64,000 bases of DNA from Streptomyces sp. NBC_01016 (lineage in GTDB: Bacteria > Actinomycetota > Actinomycetes > Streptomycetales > Streptomycetaceae). Where the stretch lies: NCBI RefSeq assembly GCF_026341035.1, contig NZ_JAPEOQ010000002.1:2790001-2854000 (forward strand), read 5' to 3'. Position 1 is the stretch's first letter; each line of letters starts with the position of its first letter. Under the pieces are notes generated by a model. That model did not search any database and was not told where the DNA came from. It saw nothing but the letters and a program-made list of their open reading frames with translations. Shown piece after piece: positions 1 through 8,542 of the stretch. Position numbers and translations under genes: made by a program.

Positions 1-559
1 GGTCGCGGACGAGCGTCAGCTGGAGCTGGGTGCGCGTGTCGGCGAGCGCGGCGCTCACCCCGCGGATCACCGCCGAGAAGTAGGGCTCCGAGCCGAGCCG
101 GCTCTCGGACTCGGGGATGACCAGGGCGACGGCGTTGGTACGGCTGGTGACCAGTCCGCGGGCCACCGAATTGGGGACGTAGCCCAGTTCCGCGATGGCG
201 TTGAGGACGGCCTCCCGCGCCTTCTCGCTGACCAGCTCCGAGCCGTTCACCACACGGGAGACGGTGGTGCGCCCGACGCCGGCCCGCGCCGCCACGGTCT
301 TGATGGTCGGCCGGGCGCCCGCCCCGCTCTGCTCGCGGTCCCGGCGTGCGGCCGGTTCTCGGGGTGTGTCCTGTTCTTGGCGTGCGGCCGGCTCCCGGCT
401 GTCGGTCTGCGGATCGCTTCCGATGCGCAGACCCCGGCCCTCGCCTCGACCGCCGGCCCGGGCCCCGTCTCGACTGCCGGCCCGGCCCTCGCCTCGACCG
501 CCGGCCCGGCCCCCGTCCCGCTCCCCGCCCGCCACTTCTCGTGTCGTGTCGCCGCTCAT
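1..559 (-). CDS. LacI-family repressor, CebR-like (C-terminus outside window)
   Basis: This is the first 186 codons of a LacI/GalR-family repressor that continues past the left edge. Residues 84-140 hold the helix-turn-helix and hinge (PTIKTVAARAGVGRTTVSRV, then NGSELVS), followed by the start of the periplasmic-binding-like sugar domain (ALVIPES). The ATG at 559 is in frame, but it gives an unusual 83-residue Arg/Gly/Glu-rich leader, partly built from a 24-base tandem repeat; a later start is possible. It is divergent from a sugar ABC importer and GH1 glucosidase, the arrangement of the CebR regulon of streptomycetes, so it probably represses that operon and is released by a beta-glucoside such as cellobiose. 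The sugar is inference. Confidence 0.88.
   Translation of the reverse strand, partial: MSGDTTREVAGGERDGGRAGGRGEGRAGSRDGARAGGRGEGRGLRIGSDPQTDSREPAARQEQDTPREPAARRDREQSGAGARPTIKTVAARAGVGRTTVSRVVNGSELVSEKAREAVLNAIAELGYVPNSVARGLVTSRTNAVALVIPESESRLGSEPYFSAVIRGVSAALADTRTQLQLTLVRD
438..511. repeat. 24-base tandem repeat inside the repressor leader
   Basis: About three copies of a GC-only 24-base unit (ggccctcgcctcgaccgccg and variants, + strand). On the minus strand they encode AGGRGEGR, AGSRDGAR, AGGRGEGR in the N-terminal leader of the LacI-type protein. The unit length is a multiple of three, so copy changes would keep the frame. Confidence 0.6.
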
Positions 560-731
560 CGTTCCGGATCCTCCAATTCCCCTTCAGGGCCGCCCTGTTG
601 GGGGTTCGACCCTCCCGGCCCCCTCCCGGCCTGCGCATTCTGTCAGCTGCCACCCCGATTCTGCCCACTCCGTGGCCCCTTTCCGGAAGCGTCCGTCGAT
701 AACGAGGTGGAAACGAGCTGGATTCGACTTC

Positions 732-761
732 TTGACACGGGAGTTGTCGGGCCGCCAGTCT
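732..761 (+). promoter_or_regulatory. Candidate sigma-70 promoter of the sugar ABC operon
   Basis: A perfect TTGACA lies at 732-737 and, 18 bases on, a weak -10 CAGTCT at 756-761. The palindromic operator begins 12 bases after the -10, where the transcript would start, and the gene starts at 948. This leaves a leader of about 175 bases. Prediction only. Confidence 0.4.
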
Positions 762-773
762 TCCTGAAACTCA

Positions 774-789
774 GTGGGTACGTTCCCAC
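774..789. promoter_or_regulatory. LacI-type palindromic operator
   Basis: GTGGGTACGTTCCCAC is a 16-base palindrome with one mismatched pair and a central CG, the classic form of LacI-family sites. Its core TGGGTACGTTCCCA matches 11 of 14 bases of the CebR box of streptomycetes (TGGGAGCGCTCCCA). It lies in the 388-base gap between the divergent repressor and the transporter operon. The rest of that gap shows no gene. Confidence 0.65.
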
Positions 790-947
790 CAACTCGCCAG
801 CAGGCCGACCAGAGGCCGCGATTCCTGTCCGCGGCCCCCTGGGAAACCCGCTCTGAGCTGGGAACTTGATGATGCCTGCCGCGGGCGGCCGAGCTTTGGG
901 CCGACTCGTGCCACCGGTGCGTCGGCGCCGTCTCATGGAGGACGTTC

Positions 948-2258
948 ATGCTCAAGGTCGAGCGGAAACTGCGTACAAAAGTCACAGCTGTGCTGGCCTG
1001 TACGGCGGCGAGCGCCCTGCTCGCGGGCTGCGGCGGAGGGGGCGCGAGCGCCACCGGCGGCGGCGTCGAGGACGGCAAGGTCACCATCACCATGGGCCTG
1101 TACGGCGTGATGGGCTTCAAGGAGACCGGCCTGATCGAGAAGTACGAGAAGGAGCACCCCAACGTCACCGTCAAGGCCGAGGCGGCCGGCGACGAGCAGA
1201 CGTACTACACCGCCCTGCAGACCCACCTCGCCAGCGGCTCCGGACTCAAGGACGTCCAGGGCATCGAGGTGGCGCGGGCGAAGGAGATCACCGAGACGCA
1301 GGCCGACAAGTTCGCGGACTTCGCCGGCACCAAGAACATCAAGCACTTCCAGCCGTGGAAGCAGGGCCAGATCACCACGAAGGACGGCAAGGTCCTGGGC
1401 CTCGGCACGGACACCGGGCCGATGGCGGTCTGTTATCGCAAGGACCTGTTCGAGCAGGCAGGGCTGCCCACCGACCGCGAGAAGGTCGGCAAGCTGTGGG
1501 CGGGTGACTGGAAGAAGTACGTGGAGACCGGCGAGAAGTTCGCCAAGGGCAACAAGAACAAGAAGGTCTCGTACCTGGACTCGGCCTCCGGCCTGTTCAA
1601 CGCCATGGTCTACGGCAACTCCGAGCAGTACTACGACAAGTCCGGTCAGTTGATCTACAAGACCAACCCGGTGATCAAGGAGGCCTGGGACCTGTCGACC
1701 GAGGCCGCCCAGAAGGACCTGACCGCCAAGTTGCCGCAGTTCCAGCCGGGTTGGGACCCGGGGCTCGCCAACGGCACGTTCGCCACCACCGTCTGCCCGG
1801 CCTGGATGCTCGCGCACATCAGCGACAAGGCCGGGGACGCCAACAAGGGCAAGTGGGACGTCGCCAAGGCCCCCAAGGGCGCCAACTGGGGTGGTTCCTT
1901 CCTCGGGGTCACCGAGAAGAGCCCGGTGAAGGACGAGGCCAAGAAGCTCGTGGCGTGGCTGACCGCGCCCGCGCAACAGGCCTATCTCTTCGAGAAGTTG
2001 GGCAACTTCCCGTCCTCGAAGGCCGCACTCGAGGACCCGAAGGTGAAGGACGCCAAGTCGGAGTACTTCTCCGGCGCCCCGACCGGCCAGATCTTCGGAG
2101 CGGCGGCCAACGAGGTGCCCGCCGAGCAGGTGCTCGGCCGTAAGGACGGCACCATCAAGGACAACTTCCAGCAGGGTCTCCAGCTGGTCGAGAACGGCAA
2201 GTCCCCGGCCGAGGCCTGGAAGACCACCGACGAGCGCGTCAAGAAGGCCGTCGGCTGA
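948..2258 (+). CDS. Sugar ABC transporter substrate-binding lipoprotein
   Basis: A 436-residue extracellular solute-binding protein of family 1. The N-terminus is a lipoprotein signal: Lys/Arg-rich start, hydrophobic core and lipobox LLAGC with the lipidated Cys near residue 27. The mature part has the expected pattern for cluster D oligosaccharide binders, with a Trp/Tyr-rich C-terminal half. GGAGGA at 937-942 supports the ATG. It is the first gene of a four-gene set (binding protein, two permeases, GH1 glucosidase) and should capture a short glucoside outside the membrane. No ATPase gene is present here; streptomycete sugar importers of this class usually share MsiK, encoded elsewhere. Confidence 0.9.
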   Translation: MLKVERKLRTKVTAVLACTAASALLAGCGGGGASATGGGVEDGKVTITMGLYGVMGFKETGLIEKYEKEHPNVTVKAEAAGDEQTYYTALQTHLASGSGLKDVQGIEVARAKEITETQADKFADFAGTKNIKHFQPWKQGQITTKDGKVLGLGTDTGPMAVCYRKDLFEQAGLPTDREKVGKLWAGDWKKYVETGEKFAKGNKNKKVSYLDSASGLFNAMVYGNSEQYYDKSGQLIYKTNPVIKEAWDLSTEAAQKDLTAKLPQFQPGWDPGLANGTFATTVCPAWMLAHISDKAGDANKGKWDVAKAPKGANWGGSFLGVTEKSPVKDEAKKLVAWLTAPAQQAYLFEKLGNFPSSKAALEDPKVKDAKSEYFSGAPTGQIFGAAANEVPAEQVLGRKDGTIKDNFQQGLQLVENGKSPAEAWKTTDERVKKAVG

Positions 2259-2373
2259 CGCGTACGGAACCGAGCGGGTGCGGTCGGAGTTCTGCCGGCC
2301 GCCCCGCCGCCGCATCGCGCACCCAGCCAGCTAGCTAGCCAGCCTGCCTTGCCCGCCCGATGGAAGGACCCCG

Positions 2374-3408
2374 GTGGCAGCCTCCACCCAGCTCGGCTCG
2401 TCCGCCGAGCCACCCCCGACACACGGCTCACCCGCGAAGCCGAACCCGAAGCCGGATCCGAACGGCGGCAACAAGTCCCGTTCGGACAAGGCCCGTTCGA
2501 AGATCCCGTTCCTGCACCGCCTCGATGTGAAGGGTGCGCCATACGCGTTCGTCGCCCCCTTCTTCGTCATCTTCGCCGCGTTCAGCTTCTACCCGCTGAT
2601 CTACACCGCCTGGATCTCCCTCCACCAGGTCGAGCTGTCCACCTTCGACGTCATGACGTGGCGGGGCCTGGGCAACTACACGGCACTGTTCACCGACGAG
2701 CGGTTCTGGAACGCGCTGCGCAACACCGTCACCATCGGAGTGATCTCCACCGTTCCACAGCTGCTCATGGCCCTCGGCCTGGCGCATCTGCTCAACTACA
2801 AGATGCGCGGCTCGACCTTCTTCCGGGTCGCCGCCATCACCCCGTACGCCACCTCGGTCGGCGCCGCCGCGCTCGTCTTCACGATGCTCTTCCAGCGCGA
2901 CTTCGGCATGATCAACTGGGGTCTCGGCCTCATAGGCATCGACCCGATCGACTGGGAGAACTCCACCGGTGCCTCCCAGACCGCCATCTCCGCGATCGTG
3001 ATCTGGCGCTGGACCGGCTACAACGCCCTGCTCTACCTGGCCGCCATGCAGGCCGTGCCGCTGGAGCGCTACGAGGCCGCCGCCATCGACGGCGCCAACC
3101 GCTGGCAGCAGTTCCTCACCGTCACGGTCCCCGGCATCAAGGCGACGATCGTCTTCACCATCGTCCTGTCGACGATCGGAGCCACCCAGCTCTTCGGCGA
3201 GCCACTGATCTTCGGCCAGGGCCCCAACGGCGTCACCGGTGGCACCAACAACCAGTACCAGACGCTCGGCCTGCTGCTCTACGAAGAGGGCTGGAAGAAC
3301 TACCAGATGGGCCGCGCGGCCACCGTGGCCTGGGCGATGTTCCTACTGCTCGTCCTCGTCTTCGTCCTGCAGCGCGCCATCTCGCGCCTGCGCAACCGCA
3401 CGCACTGA
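2374..3408 (+). CDS. Sugar ABC transporter permease (MalF/CebF type)
   Basis: A 344-residue inner-membrane permease with about six hydrophobic segments after a 50-residue polar Pro/Lys-rich leader. The EAA loop that docks the ATPase is visible (EAAAIDGANRWQQF, about residues 231-244). The start is GTG, supported by GGAAGGA at 2362-2368 at five bases distance. It follows the binding protein by 115 bases and precedes the second permease by 16 bases. Substrate assignment comes only from the GH1 enzyme and CebR-like regulator in the same locus. Confidence 0.9.
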   Translation: MAASTQLGSSAEPPPTHGSPAKPNPKPDPNGGNKSRSDKARSKIPFLHRLDVKGAPYAFVAPFFVIFAAFSFYPLIYTAWISLHQVELSTFDVMTWRGLGNYTALFTDERFWNALRNTVTIGVISTVPQLLMALGLAHLLNYKMRGSTFFRVAAITPYATSVGAAALVFTMLFQRDFGMINWGLGLIGIDPIDWENSTGASQTAISAIVIWRWTGYNALLYLAAMQAVPLERYEAAAIDGANRWQQFLTVTVPGIKATIVFTIVLSTIGATQLFGEPLIFGQGPNGVTGGTNNQYQTLGLLLYEEGWKNYQMGRAATVAWAMFLLLVLVFVLQRAISRLRNRTH

Positions 3409-3424
3409 CCGGGGGAGTCACACC

Positions 3425-4345
3425 ATGACCACCGACACCGCTCCGGTCCGCACCGGCGCCCGAGGCCGCGACGTCGTCCAGCGCCCCGCTCCCGCCCGCC
3501 GCAGGCGCCTGAGGCAGGGCGCGGGCAAACAGCACCACGCCGGGCCACTCACCTACGTCCTGCTCGGATTCACCGCCCTGGTCTCGCTCTTCCCGCTCTA
3601 CTGGACGCTGGTCGCGGCCTCCAGCGACAGCGCCCGGATCTCGCGGACCCCGCCCCCGTTCCTGCCGGGACCGAACCTCTTCAGCAACCTCTCCCGGGCC
3701 TGGACCGAGGCCGCCATGGGCAAGGCGATGATGAACTCGCTGATCGTGGCCGGCGCCATCTCGCTGTCCACCGTGCTCTTCGCGACCCTCGCCGGATTCG
3801 CCTTCGCCAAGCTCCGCTTCAAGGGTCGCAACGCGCTCCTCATGGTCGTCATCGGCACCATGATGGTGCCGCCGCAACTGGGCGTGGTCCCGCTGTTCAT
3901 GATGATGAGCGACCTCGGCTGGGGCCAGCAGCTGCCGTCGGTCATCTTCCCCACGCTGGTCAGCGCGGTCGGCGTGTTCTTCATGCGGCAGTACTTCGCC
4001 GAGGCACTGCCCGACGAGCTCGTCGAGGCGGGCCGGGTCGACGGCGCGCACTCACTGCGGATCTTCTGGTCCATCGTGCTCCCGATCGCCCGCGCCCCCA
4101 TGGCCGTGATCTTCATGATCACGTTCGTGCACGCCTGGAACGACTTCTTCTGGCCGTTCATCGCCCTCGACATGACCAACCCGACCGTGCCCGTGGCCCT
4201 CACGCAGCTGAGCGCCGGCTACGTCCGCGACCAGTCCCTGATCATGGCGGGCGCGCTGCTCGGCACGCTGCCGCTGCTCGCGATGTTCGTGGTCTTCGGC
4301 CGGCAGATCGTCGGCGGCATCATGCAGGGCGCCGTCAAGGGCTGA
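3425..4345 (+). CDS. Sugar ABC transporter permease (MalG/CebG type)
   Basis: A 306-residue permease, second half of the heterodimeric channel. A basic Arg-rich leader of about 40 residues precedes six membrane segments, and the EAA-type loop appears as LVEAGRVDGAHSLRIFW. GGGGGAG at 3411-3417 decides for the ATG at 3425, just after the stop of the first permease; an upstream in-frame extension would overlap that gene by far too much. Same operon as the binding protein and GH1 gene. Confidence 0.9.
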   Translation: MTTDTAPVRTGARGRDVVQRPAPARRRRLRQGAGKQHHAGPLTYVLLGFTALVSLFPLYWTLVAASSDSARISRTPPPFLPGPNLFSNLSRAWTEAAMGKAMMNSLIVAGAISLSTVLFATLAGFAFAKLRFKGRNALLMVVIGTMMVPPQLGVVPLFMMMSDLGWGQQLPSVIFPTLVSAVGVFFMRQYFAEALPDELVEAGRVDGAHSLRIFWSIVLPIARAPMAVIFMITFVHAWNDFFWPFIALDMTNPTVPVALTQLSAGYVRDQSLIMAGALLGTLPLLAMFVVFGRQIVGGIMQGAVKG

Positions 4346-4425
4346 TCCGCTCCGTCGCCGCCCCCGCCTCCGCCCCCCAACTCCCGTACGACATCCTGCT
4401 GTTCGCTCTCCTCTGGAGGAGTCCC

Positions 4426-5823
4426 ATGTCATCCGCGCTCACCTTCCCCACCGACTTCCTCTGGGGTACGGCGACCGCCTCGTACCAGATCGAGGGCGCA
4501 GCCCAGGAGGACGGCCGCACCCCGTCCATCTGGGACACCTACGCGCGCGCCCCCGGCAAGGTCCTCAACGGCGACACCGGCGACATGGCCTGCGACCACT
4601 ACCACCGCTGGGCCGAGGACGTCGACATCATGGCCGACCTCGGCGTCAAGGCGTACCGCTTCTCGCTCGCCTGGCCGCGCATCCAGCCGACAGGCCGCGG
4701 CCCGGCCCTGCAAAAGGGCCTCGACTTCTACCGACGCCTCGCCGACGCGCTGCGCGAGAAGGGCATCAAGCCGGTCGCCACGCTCTACCACTGGGACCTG
4801 CCACAGGAGTTGGAGGACCTGGGCGGCTGGCCGGCCCGTGAGACCGCCGAGCGTTTCGCCGAGTACGCGAGCCTCGCCGCCGAGGGCCTTGGTGACCACG
4901 TCGACACCTGGACCACCCTCAACGAGCCCTGGTGCAGCGCCTTCCTCGGCTACGCGTCCGGCGTGCACGCCCCCGGCCGCACCGACCCGGTCGCCGCCCT
5001 GCGCGCCGCCCACCACCTCAACCTGGGCCACGGCCTGGCCGTGCAGGCGCTTCGGTCACAACTGCGCCCGGCCGCCCAGGTATCGGTGACACTCAACGTG
5101 CATCACGTGCGCCCGCTGACCGACGCGCCCGGGGACACCGACGCCGCCCGGCGCATCGACGCGCTGGCCAACCGGGTCTTCACCGGCCCCATGCTGCGCG
5201 GCGAGTACCCCGAGGACCTGCTGAAGGACACCGCGCCGCTGACCGACTGGTCCTTCGTCCAGGACGGCGATCTGGCAGACATCCACCAGCCATTGGACTT
5301 CCTGGGCGTCAACTACTACTCGCCGACCCTCGTCTCCGAGGGCGACCCGGCGCACGGCAGCGACGGCCACGGCGCCAGCGCGCACAGCCCCTGGGTGGGC
5401 GCGGACCGCGTCGCCTTCCACCCCACGCCCGGTGACAGGACCGCGATGGGCTGGACGATCGACGCCTCGGGCCTCGAGGAACTCCTGCTCCGCCTCGGCG
5501 GCGACCACCCCGGCCTGCCCATGGTGATCACCGAGAACGGCGCCGCGTTCCACGACTACGCGGACCCCGAGGGCAACGTCAACGACCCGGAACGCATCGC
5601 CTACGTCCGCGACCACCTGGCCGCCGTGCACCGCGCGATGTCCGCCGGCGCCGACGTCCGCGGCTACTTCCTGTGGTCACTGCTGGACAACTTCGAGTGG
5701 GGCTACGGCTACAGCAAGCGCTTCGGCATGGTCCACGTCGACTACCCGACCGGCACCCGTACCCCCAAGGCCAGCGCCCACTGGTACGCGAAGGTGGCGG
5801 CGACGGGGACGCTTCCGGTGTGA
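4426..5823 (+). CDS. GH1 family beta-glucosidase (BglC-like)
   Basis: A 465-residue cytoplasmic glycoside hydrolase of family 1, full family length and without a signal peptide. The start motif FLWGTATASYQIEGA, the acid/base Glu167 in TLNEPW and the nucleophile Glu370 in ITENG are all present. GGAGGA lies just upstream of the ATG. As last gene of the importer operon it would split the imported glucoside to glucose. The arrangement regulator/binding protein/two permeases/GH1 matches cebR-cebEFG-bglC of streptomycetes. Whether this is the primary cellobiose system or a paralogue cannot be told from here. Confidence 0.93.
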   Translation: MSSALTFPTDFLWGTATASYQIEGAAQEDGRTPSIWDTYARAPGKVLNGDTGDMACDHYHRWAEDVDIMADLGVKAYRFSLAWPRIQPTGRGPALQKGLDFYRRLADALREKGIKPVATLYHWDLPQELEDLGGWPARETAERFAEYASLAAEGLGDHVDTWTTLNEPWCSAFLGYASGVHAPGRTDPVAALRAAHHLNLGHGLAVQALRSQLRPAAQVSVTLNVHHVRPLTDAPGDTDAARRIDALANRVFTGPMLRGEYPEDLLKDTAPLTDWSFVQDGDLADIHQPLDFLGVNYYSPTLVSEGDPAHGSDGHGASAHSPWVGADRVAFHPTPGDRTAMGWTIDASGLEELLLRLGGDHPGLPMVITENGAAFHDYADPEGNVNDPERIAYVRDHLAAVHRAMSAGADVRGYFLWSLLDNFEWGYGYSKRFGMVHVDYPTGTRTPKASAHWYAKVAATGTLPV

Positions 5824-5845
5824 CACGCCGCCCCTGCCGGGGAGA

Positions 5846-7189
5846 TCAGCCGTCGGCGCCGACCTTCGTGGTGTCGACGGCTGCGGGCGGCGGGGGCGGT
5901 GTCTTGCCGGGTTGGAGCACCGACCGGGCCCGCGCCGTGTCGAAGTCGTTCTCCCACTTGCCGATGACGATGGTGGCGACCGCGTTGCCGAGGACGTTGA
6001 TGAAGACGCGGCCCTCGTTGAGGATGCGGTCGACGCCGACGATCAGGGAGAGGGCGGCCAGCGGGATGTGGCCGACCGCGGTGACCGTGCTGGCCAGGAC
6101 GATGAACGCGCCGCCGGCGATGCCCGCGGTGCCCTTGCTCGTGAGCATCATGACGCCGACCATGACGAGTTGCTGCTGCCAGGAGAGGTCGATGCCCATC
6201 GCCTGGGCGAGGAACATCGACGCCATCGTGAGGTAGACGGCCGAGCCGTCCAGGTTGAAGGAGAACCCGGAGGGAATGACGATCCCGACAACCGGGCGCC
6301 CGACGCCGAGGGTCTCCAACTTGCGTACCAGTTGCGGCAGTACGGCCTCGCTGGAGCAGGTGCTCAGCGCGACGAGGAGTTCGGTCTTGAGGAAGCGCAT
6401 GAGGCCGAACAGGCTCAGCCGGCAGGCGCGCATGATGGCGCCGAGCACGACCAGGACGTAGACGACACACGTCGCGGTGAACAGCAGGATCAGGTACGCG
6501 AGTTGCTTGAGACTCTCGGCGCCGTACGTGGCGACCACCATGGCCAGGGCGCCGAAGGTGCCCAGCGGGGCAAGGCGCATCACCCAGCCGACGATGCGGA
6601 ACACCACGTCGGACAGGGCCTTGATGCCTCGGGTGAGTGGGGCGCCGTCCTCGCCGGCCATGTTGAGGGCCACGCCGAAGACGATGGAGACCATCAGCGC
6701 GGCCAGGATCGCGTCACCCGTGATCGCCCCGAGGAGCGAGGTGGGGATCAGTGACGAGATGAAGCCGGTGAAGGTGGCGTGTTCGGTGGCCGTCTCCGGT
6801 ACGTCCTCGGCGCGCAGCGTGGAGGGATCGACGTGCAGCCCCGCACCGGGCTGGAAGACGTTGGCGACCACAAGGCCGATCAGCATCGACACCAGGGACA
6901 GCACCAGGAAGTAGCCGATCGCCTTCACACCGATCCTGCCGGCCTTGCGCAGGTTGTCCATGGAGGCGATGCCGGTGGTGACCACGCAGAAGACGACCGG
7001 GACCACGATCATCTTGACCAGAGCGATGAACCAGTCGTTGAGCGGCTTGAGTTCCTCGCCCACGCCCGGCGCGAACAGTCCCACGGCGATGCCGAGAACG
7101 GCGGCCAGGACGACCTGGAACCACAGCTCACGCAGCAGCCGGTTCATCCTGGAGCGTGGTGGGCGGTCGGTGACGGCGGTGGATGTCAT
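5846..7189 (-). CDS. dctA: Dicarboxylate:cation symporter, DAACS family (DctA-like)
   Basis: A 447-residue sodium- or proton-driven dicarboxylate/amino acid symporter. It has about eight membrane segments plus the re-entrant loops typical of the GltPh fold: the serine-rich motif ALSTCSSEAVLP, the loop GFSFNLDGSAVYLTM and the segment TSKGTAGIAGGAF. It lies 78 bases downstream of the D-tartrate dehydratase gene on the same strand, so it most likely brings in tartrate or a related C4 dicarboxylate for that enzyme. The family fit is clear; the tartrate substrate is inference from position. Confidence 0.9.
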   Translation of the reverse strand: MTSTAVTDRPPRSRMNRLLRELWFQVVLAAVLGIAVGLFAPGVGEELKPLNDWFIALVKMIVVPVVFCVVTTGIASMDNLRKAGRIGVKAIGYFLVLSLVSMLIGLVVANVFQPGAGLHVDPSTLRAEDVPETATEHATFTGFISSLIPTSLLGAITGDAILAALMVSIVFGVALNMAGEDGAPLTRGIKALSDVVFRIVGWVMRLAPLGTFGALAMVVATYGAESLKQLAYLILLFTATCVVYVLVVLGAIMRACRLSLFGLMRFLKTELLVALSTCSSEAVLPQLVRKLETLGVGRPVVGIVIPSGFSFNLDGSAVYLTMASMFLAQAMGIDLSWQQQLVMVGVMMLTSKGTAGIAGGAFIVLASTVTAVGHIPLAALSLIVGVDRILNEGRVFINVLGNAVATIVIGKWENDFDTARARSVLQPGKTPPPPPAAVDTTKVGADG

Positions 7190-7267
7190 CGTAGGTGCTC
7201 CCTTGCACGACGATCGTGTGTTGCCCTGTCCCGTTGGTGCCTCGAGATGTGATGTGTGGAGAACGGC

Positions 7268-8434
7268 TCAGCTGTGCAGGGCGCGCAGCACCTTGTGGAA
7301 GGCGGCCTTGCCCTCGAAGCCGATGCCGGGGATGTCGGTCAGGCCGACGCGGCTCTTCTCCACGACGGCGTCGTCGGCGAAGCCGCCGGTGGGCTGGAAC
7401 TCGCCCGGGTAGGACTCGTTGCCGCCGAGCTTGAGGGCGGCCGCGATGTGCAGCGAGAACTGGTGGCCGCCGTGCGGGACGCAGCGGCGCGAGGACCAGC
7501 CGTGCTGCTTCAACATGTCCTGGATGCGCAGGTATTCGGTCAGTCCGTAGGAGAGCGCCGGGTCGAACTGGAGGGTGTCGCGGTCGGGGCGCATGCCGCC
7601 GTAGCGGATCAGATTGCGGGCGTCCTGGAGGGAGAAGAGGTTCTCGCCGGTGGCGATGGGGCCTGCGTAGTGCTCGGCGACGGTGGCGTTGAGGTGGTAG
7701 TCGAGCGGGTCGCCGATCTCCTCGTACCAGAACAGTCCGTACGGCTCGATGGCCCGCCCGTACTCGAGGGCGGTGGCCAGGTCGAAGCGGCCGTTGACGT
7801 CGACGGCGAGGCGGGATCCTTCGCCGTCCAGGACCTCGATGACGGCCTCGATGCGGCGCAGGTCCTCGGCGAGGTCGGCGCCGCCGATCTTCATCTTGAC
7901 GACGTCGTAGCCCTGGTCGAGGAAGCCGCGCATCTCGGCCTGGAGGTCGGTCAGTGTCTTGCCGGGGGCGTAGTAGCCGCCCGCCGCGTAGACGAACACC
8001 GAGTCGTCGGGCTCGCCGTCGCCGTGCCGCTCGGACAGGTACCGGTACAGCGGCTGGCCTGCGATCTTCGCGGCCAGGTCGAACAGGGCCATGTCCACGA
8101 CGCCGACGGCGACCGAGCGCTCGCCGTGCCCGCCGGGCTTCTCGTTGCGCATCATCAGCTCCCACGCCCTGGCGGGATCCAGCTCGCCGGCCTCGTTCAG
8201 GAGGTCCCCGGGCTCCGCCGCCATCAGGCGCGGCAGGACCCGGCGGCGCAGGATCTCGCCCGCGCTGTAACGGCCGTTGGAGTTGAAGCCATAGCCCACC
8301 ACCGGCTTCCCGTCGCGGATGACATCGCTCTCGATCGCGACGATCGAGCAGTCCATGGAGGAGAAGTCGATCCACGCGTTGCGGATCGAGGAGCTGATCG
8401 GGACGACGCCCTCGTACACGTTGGTGATCTTCAC
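7268..8434 (-). CDS. tarD: D(-)-tartrate dehydratase, enolase superfamily
   Basis: A 388-residue enolase-superfamily enzyme that closely resembles the characterised D-tartrate dehydratase of Bradyrhizobium along its whole length. Matching stretches include VVGYGFNSNGRY, PGGHGERSVAVG, ATGENLFS and MRPDRD. The catalytic KMK motif sits at Lys180/Lys182 and the second catalytic base is the His in CVPHGGHQ. The enzyme dehydrates D-tartrate to oxaloacetate using Mg2+. The start is GTG at 8434 with AAAGG five bases upstream. It is divergent from a GntR regulator and followed by a DctA-type transporter, forming a compact uptake and breakdown unit. General mandelate racemase or muconate cycloisomerase activity is less likely given the specific motifs. 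Confidence 0.9.
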   Translation of the reverse strand: MKITNVYEGVVPISSSIRNAWIDFSSMDCSIVAIESDVIRDGKPVVGYGFNSNGRYSAGEILRRRVLPRLMAAEPGDLLNEAGELDPARAWELMMRNEKPGGHGERSVAVGVVDMALFDLAAKIAGQPLYRYLSERHGDGEPDDSVFVYAAGGYYAPGKTLTDLQAEMRGFLDQGYDVVKMKIGGADLAEDLRRIEAVIEVLDGEGSRLAVDVNGRFDLATALEYGRAIEPYGLFWYEEIGDPLDYHLNATVAEHYAGPIATGENLFSLQDARNLIRYGGMRPDRDTLQFDPALSYGLTEYLRIQDMLKQHGWSSRRCVPHGGHQFSLHIAAALKLGGNESYPGEFQPTGGFADDAVVEKSRVGLTDIPGIGFEGKAAFHKVLRALHS

Positions 8435-8444
8435 GATGGCCTTT

Positions 8445-8459
8445 CTTGTAACTTATAAG
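8445..8459. promoter_or_regulatory. GntR-type palindromic operator
   Basis: CTTGTAA-C-TTATAAG is an imperfect palindrome with 6 of 7 matching pairs, AT-rich in a very GC-rich setting. It sits directly upstream of the ribosome binding site of the tartrate dehydratase gene and in front of the divergent GntR gene. It is the best candidate site for that regulator to control both transcripts. Confidence 0.55.
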
Positions 8460-8542
8460 ATGTGACGGCTGTTAGAGTGGGCGGCGCCACCGGGAGATGT
8501 CAAGGGGTGGGGGACCTCGGGAAAGGGACCGATCAAGAGGCC

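Noticed and set aside
933..2315. Very long open frame on the minus strand opposite the sugar-binding protein
   Set aside because: Reads as Leu/Gly/Val/Arg low-information protein and mirrors the real lipoprotein gene; a by-product of high GC. The same applies to many long antisense frames across the window.
2315..2345. AGCTAGCTAGCCAGCC region as terminator or attenuator between binding protein and permease
   Set aside because: The self-complementary core is only 10 bases and does not extend into a stable stem.
7268..8434. Generic mandelate racemase/muconate cycloisomerase label
   Set aside because: Specific motifs and full-length resemblance to Bradyrhizobium D-tartrate dehydratase give a better call.
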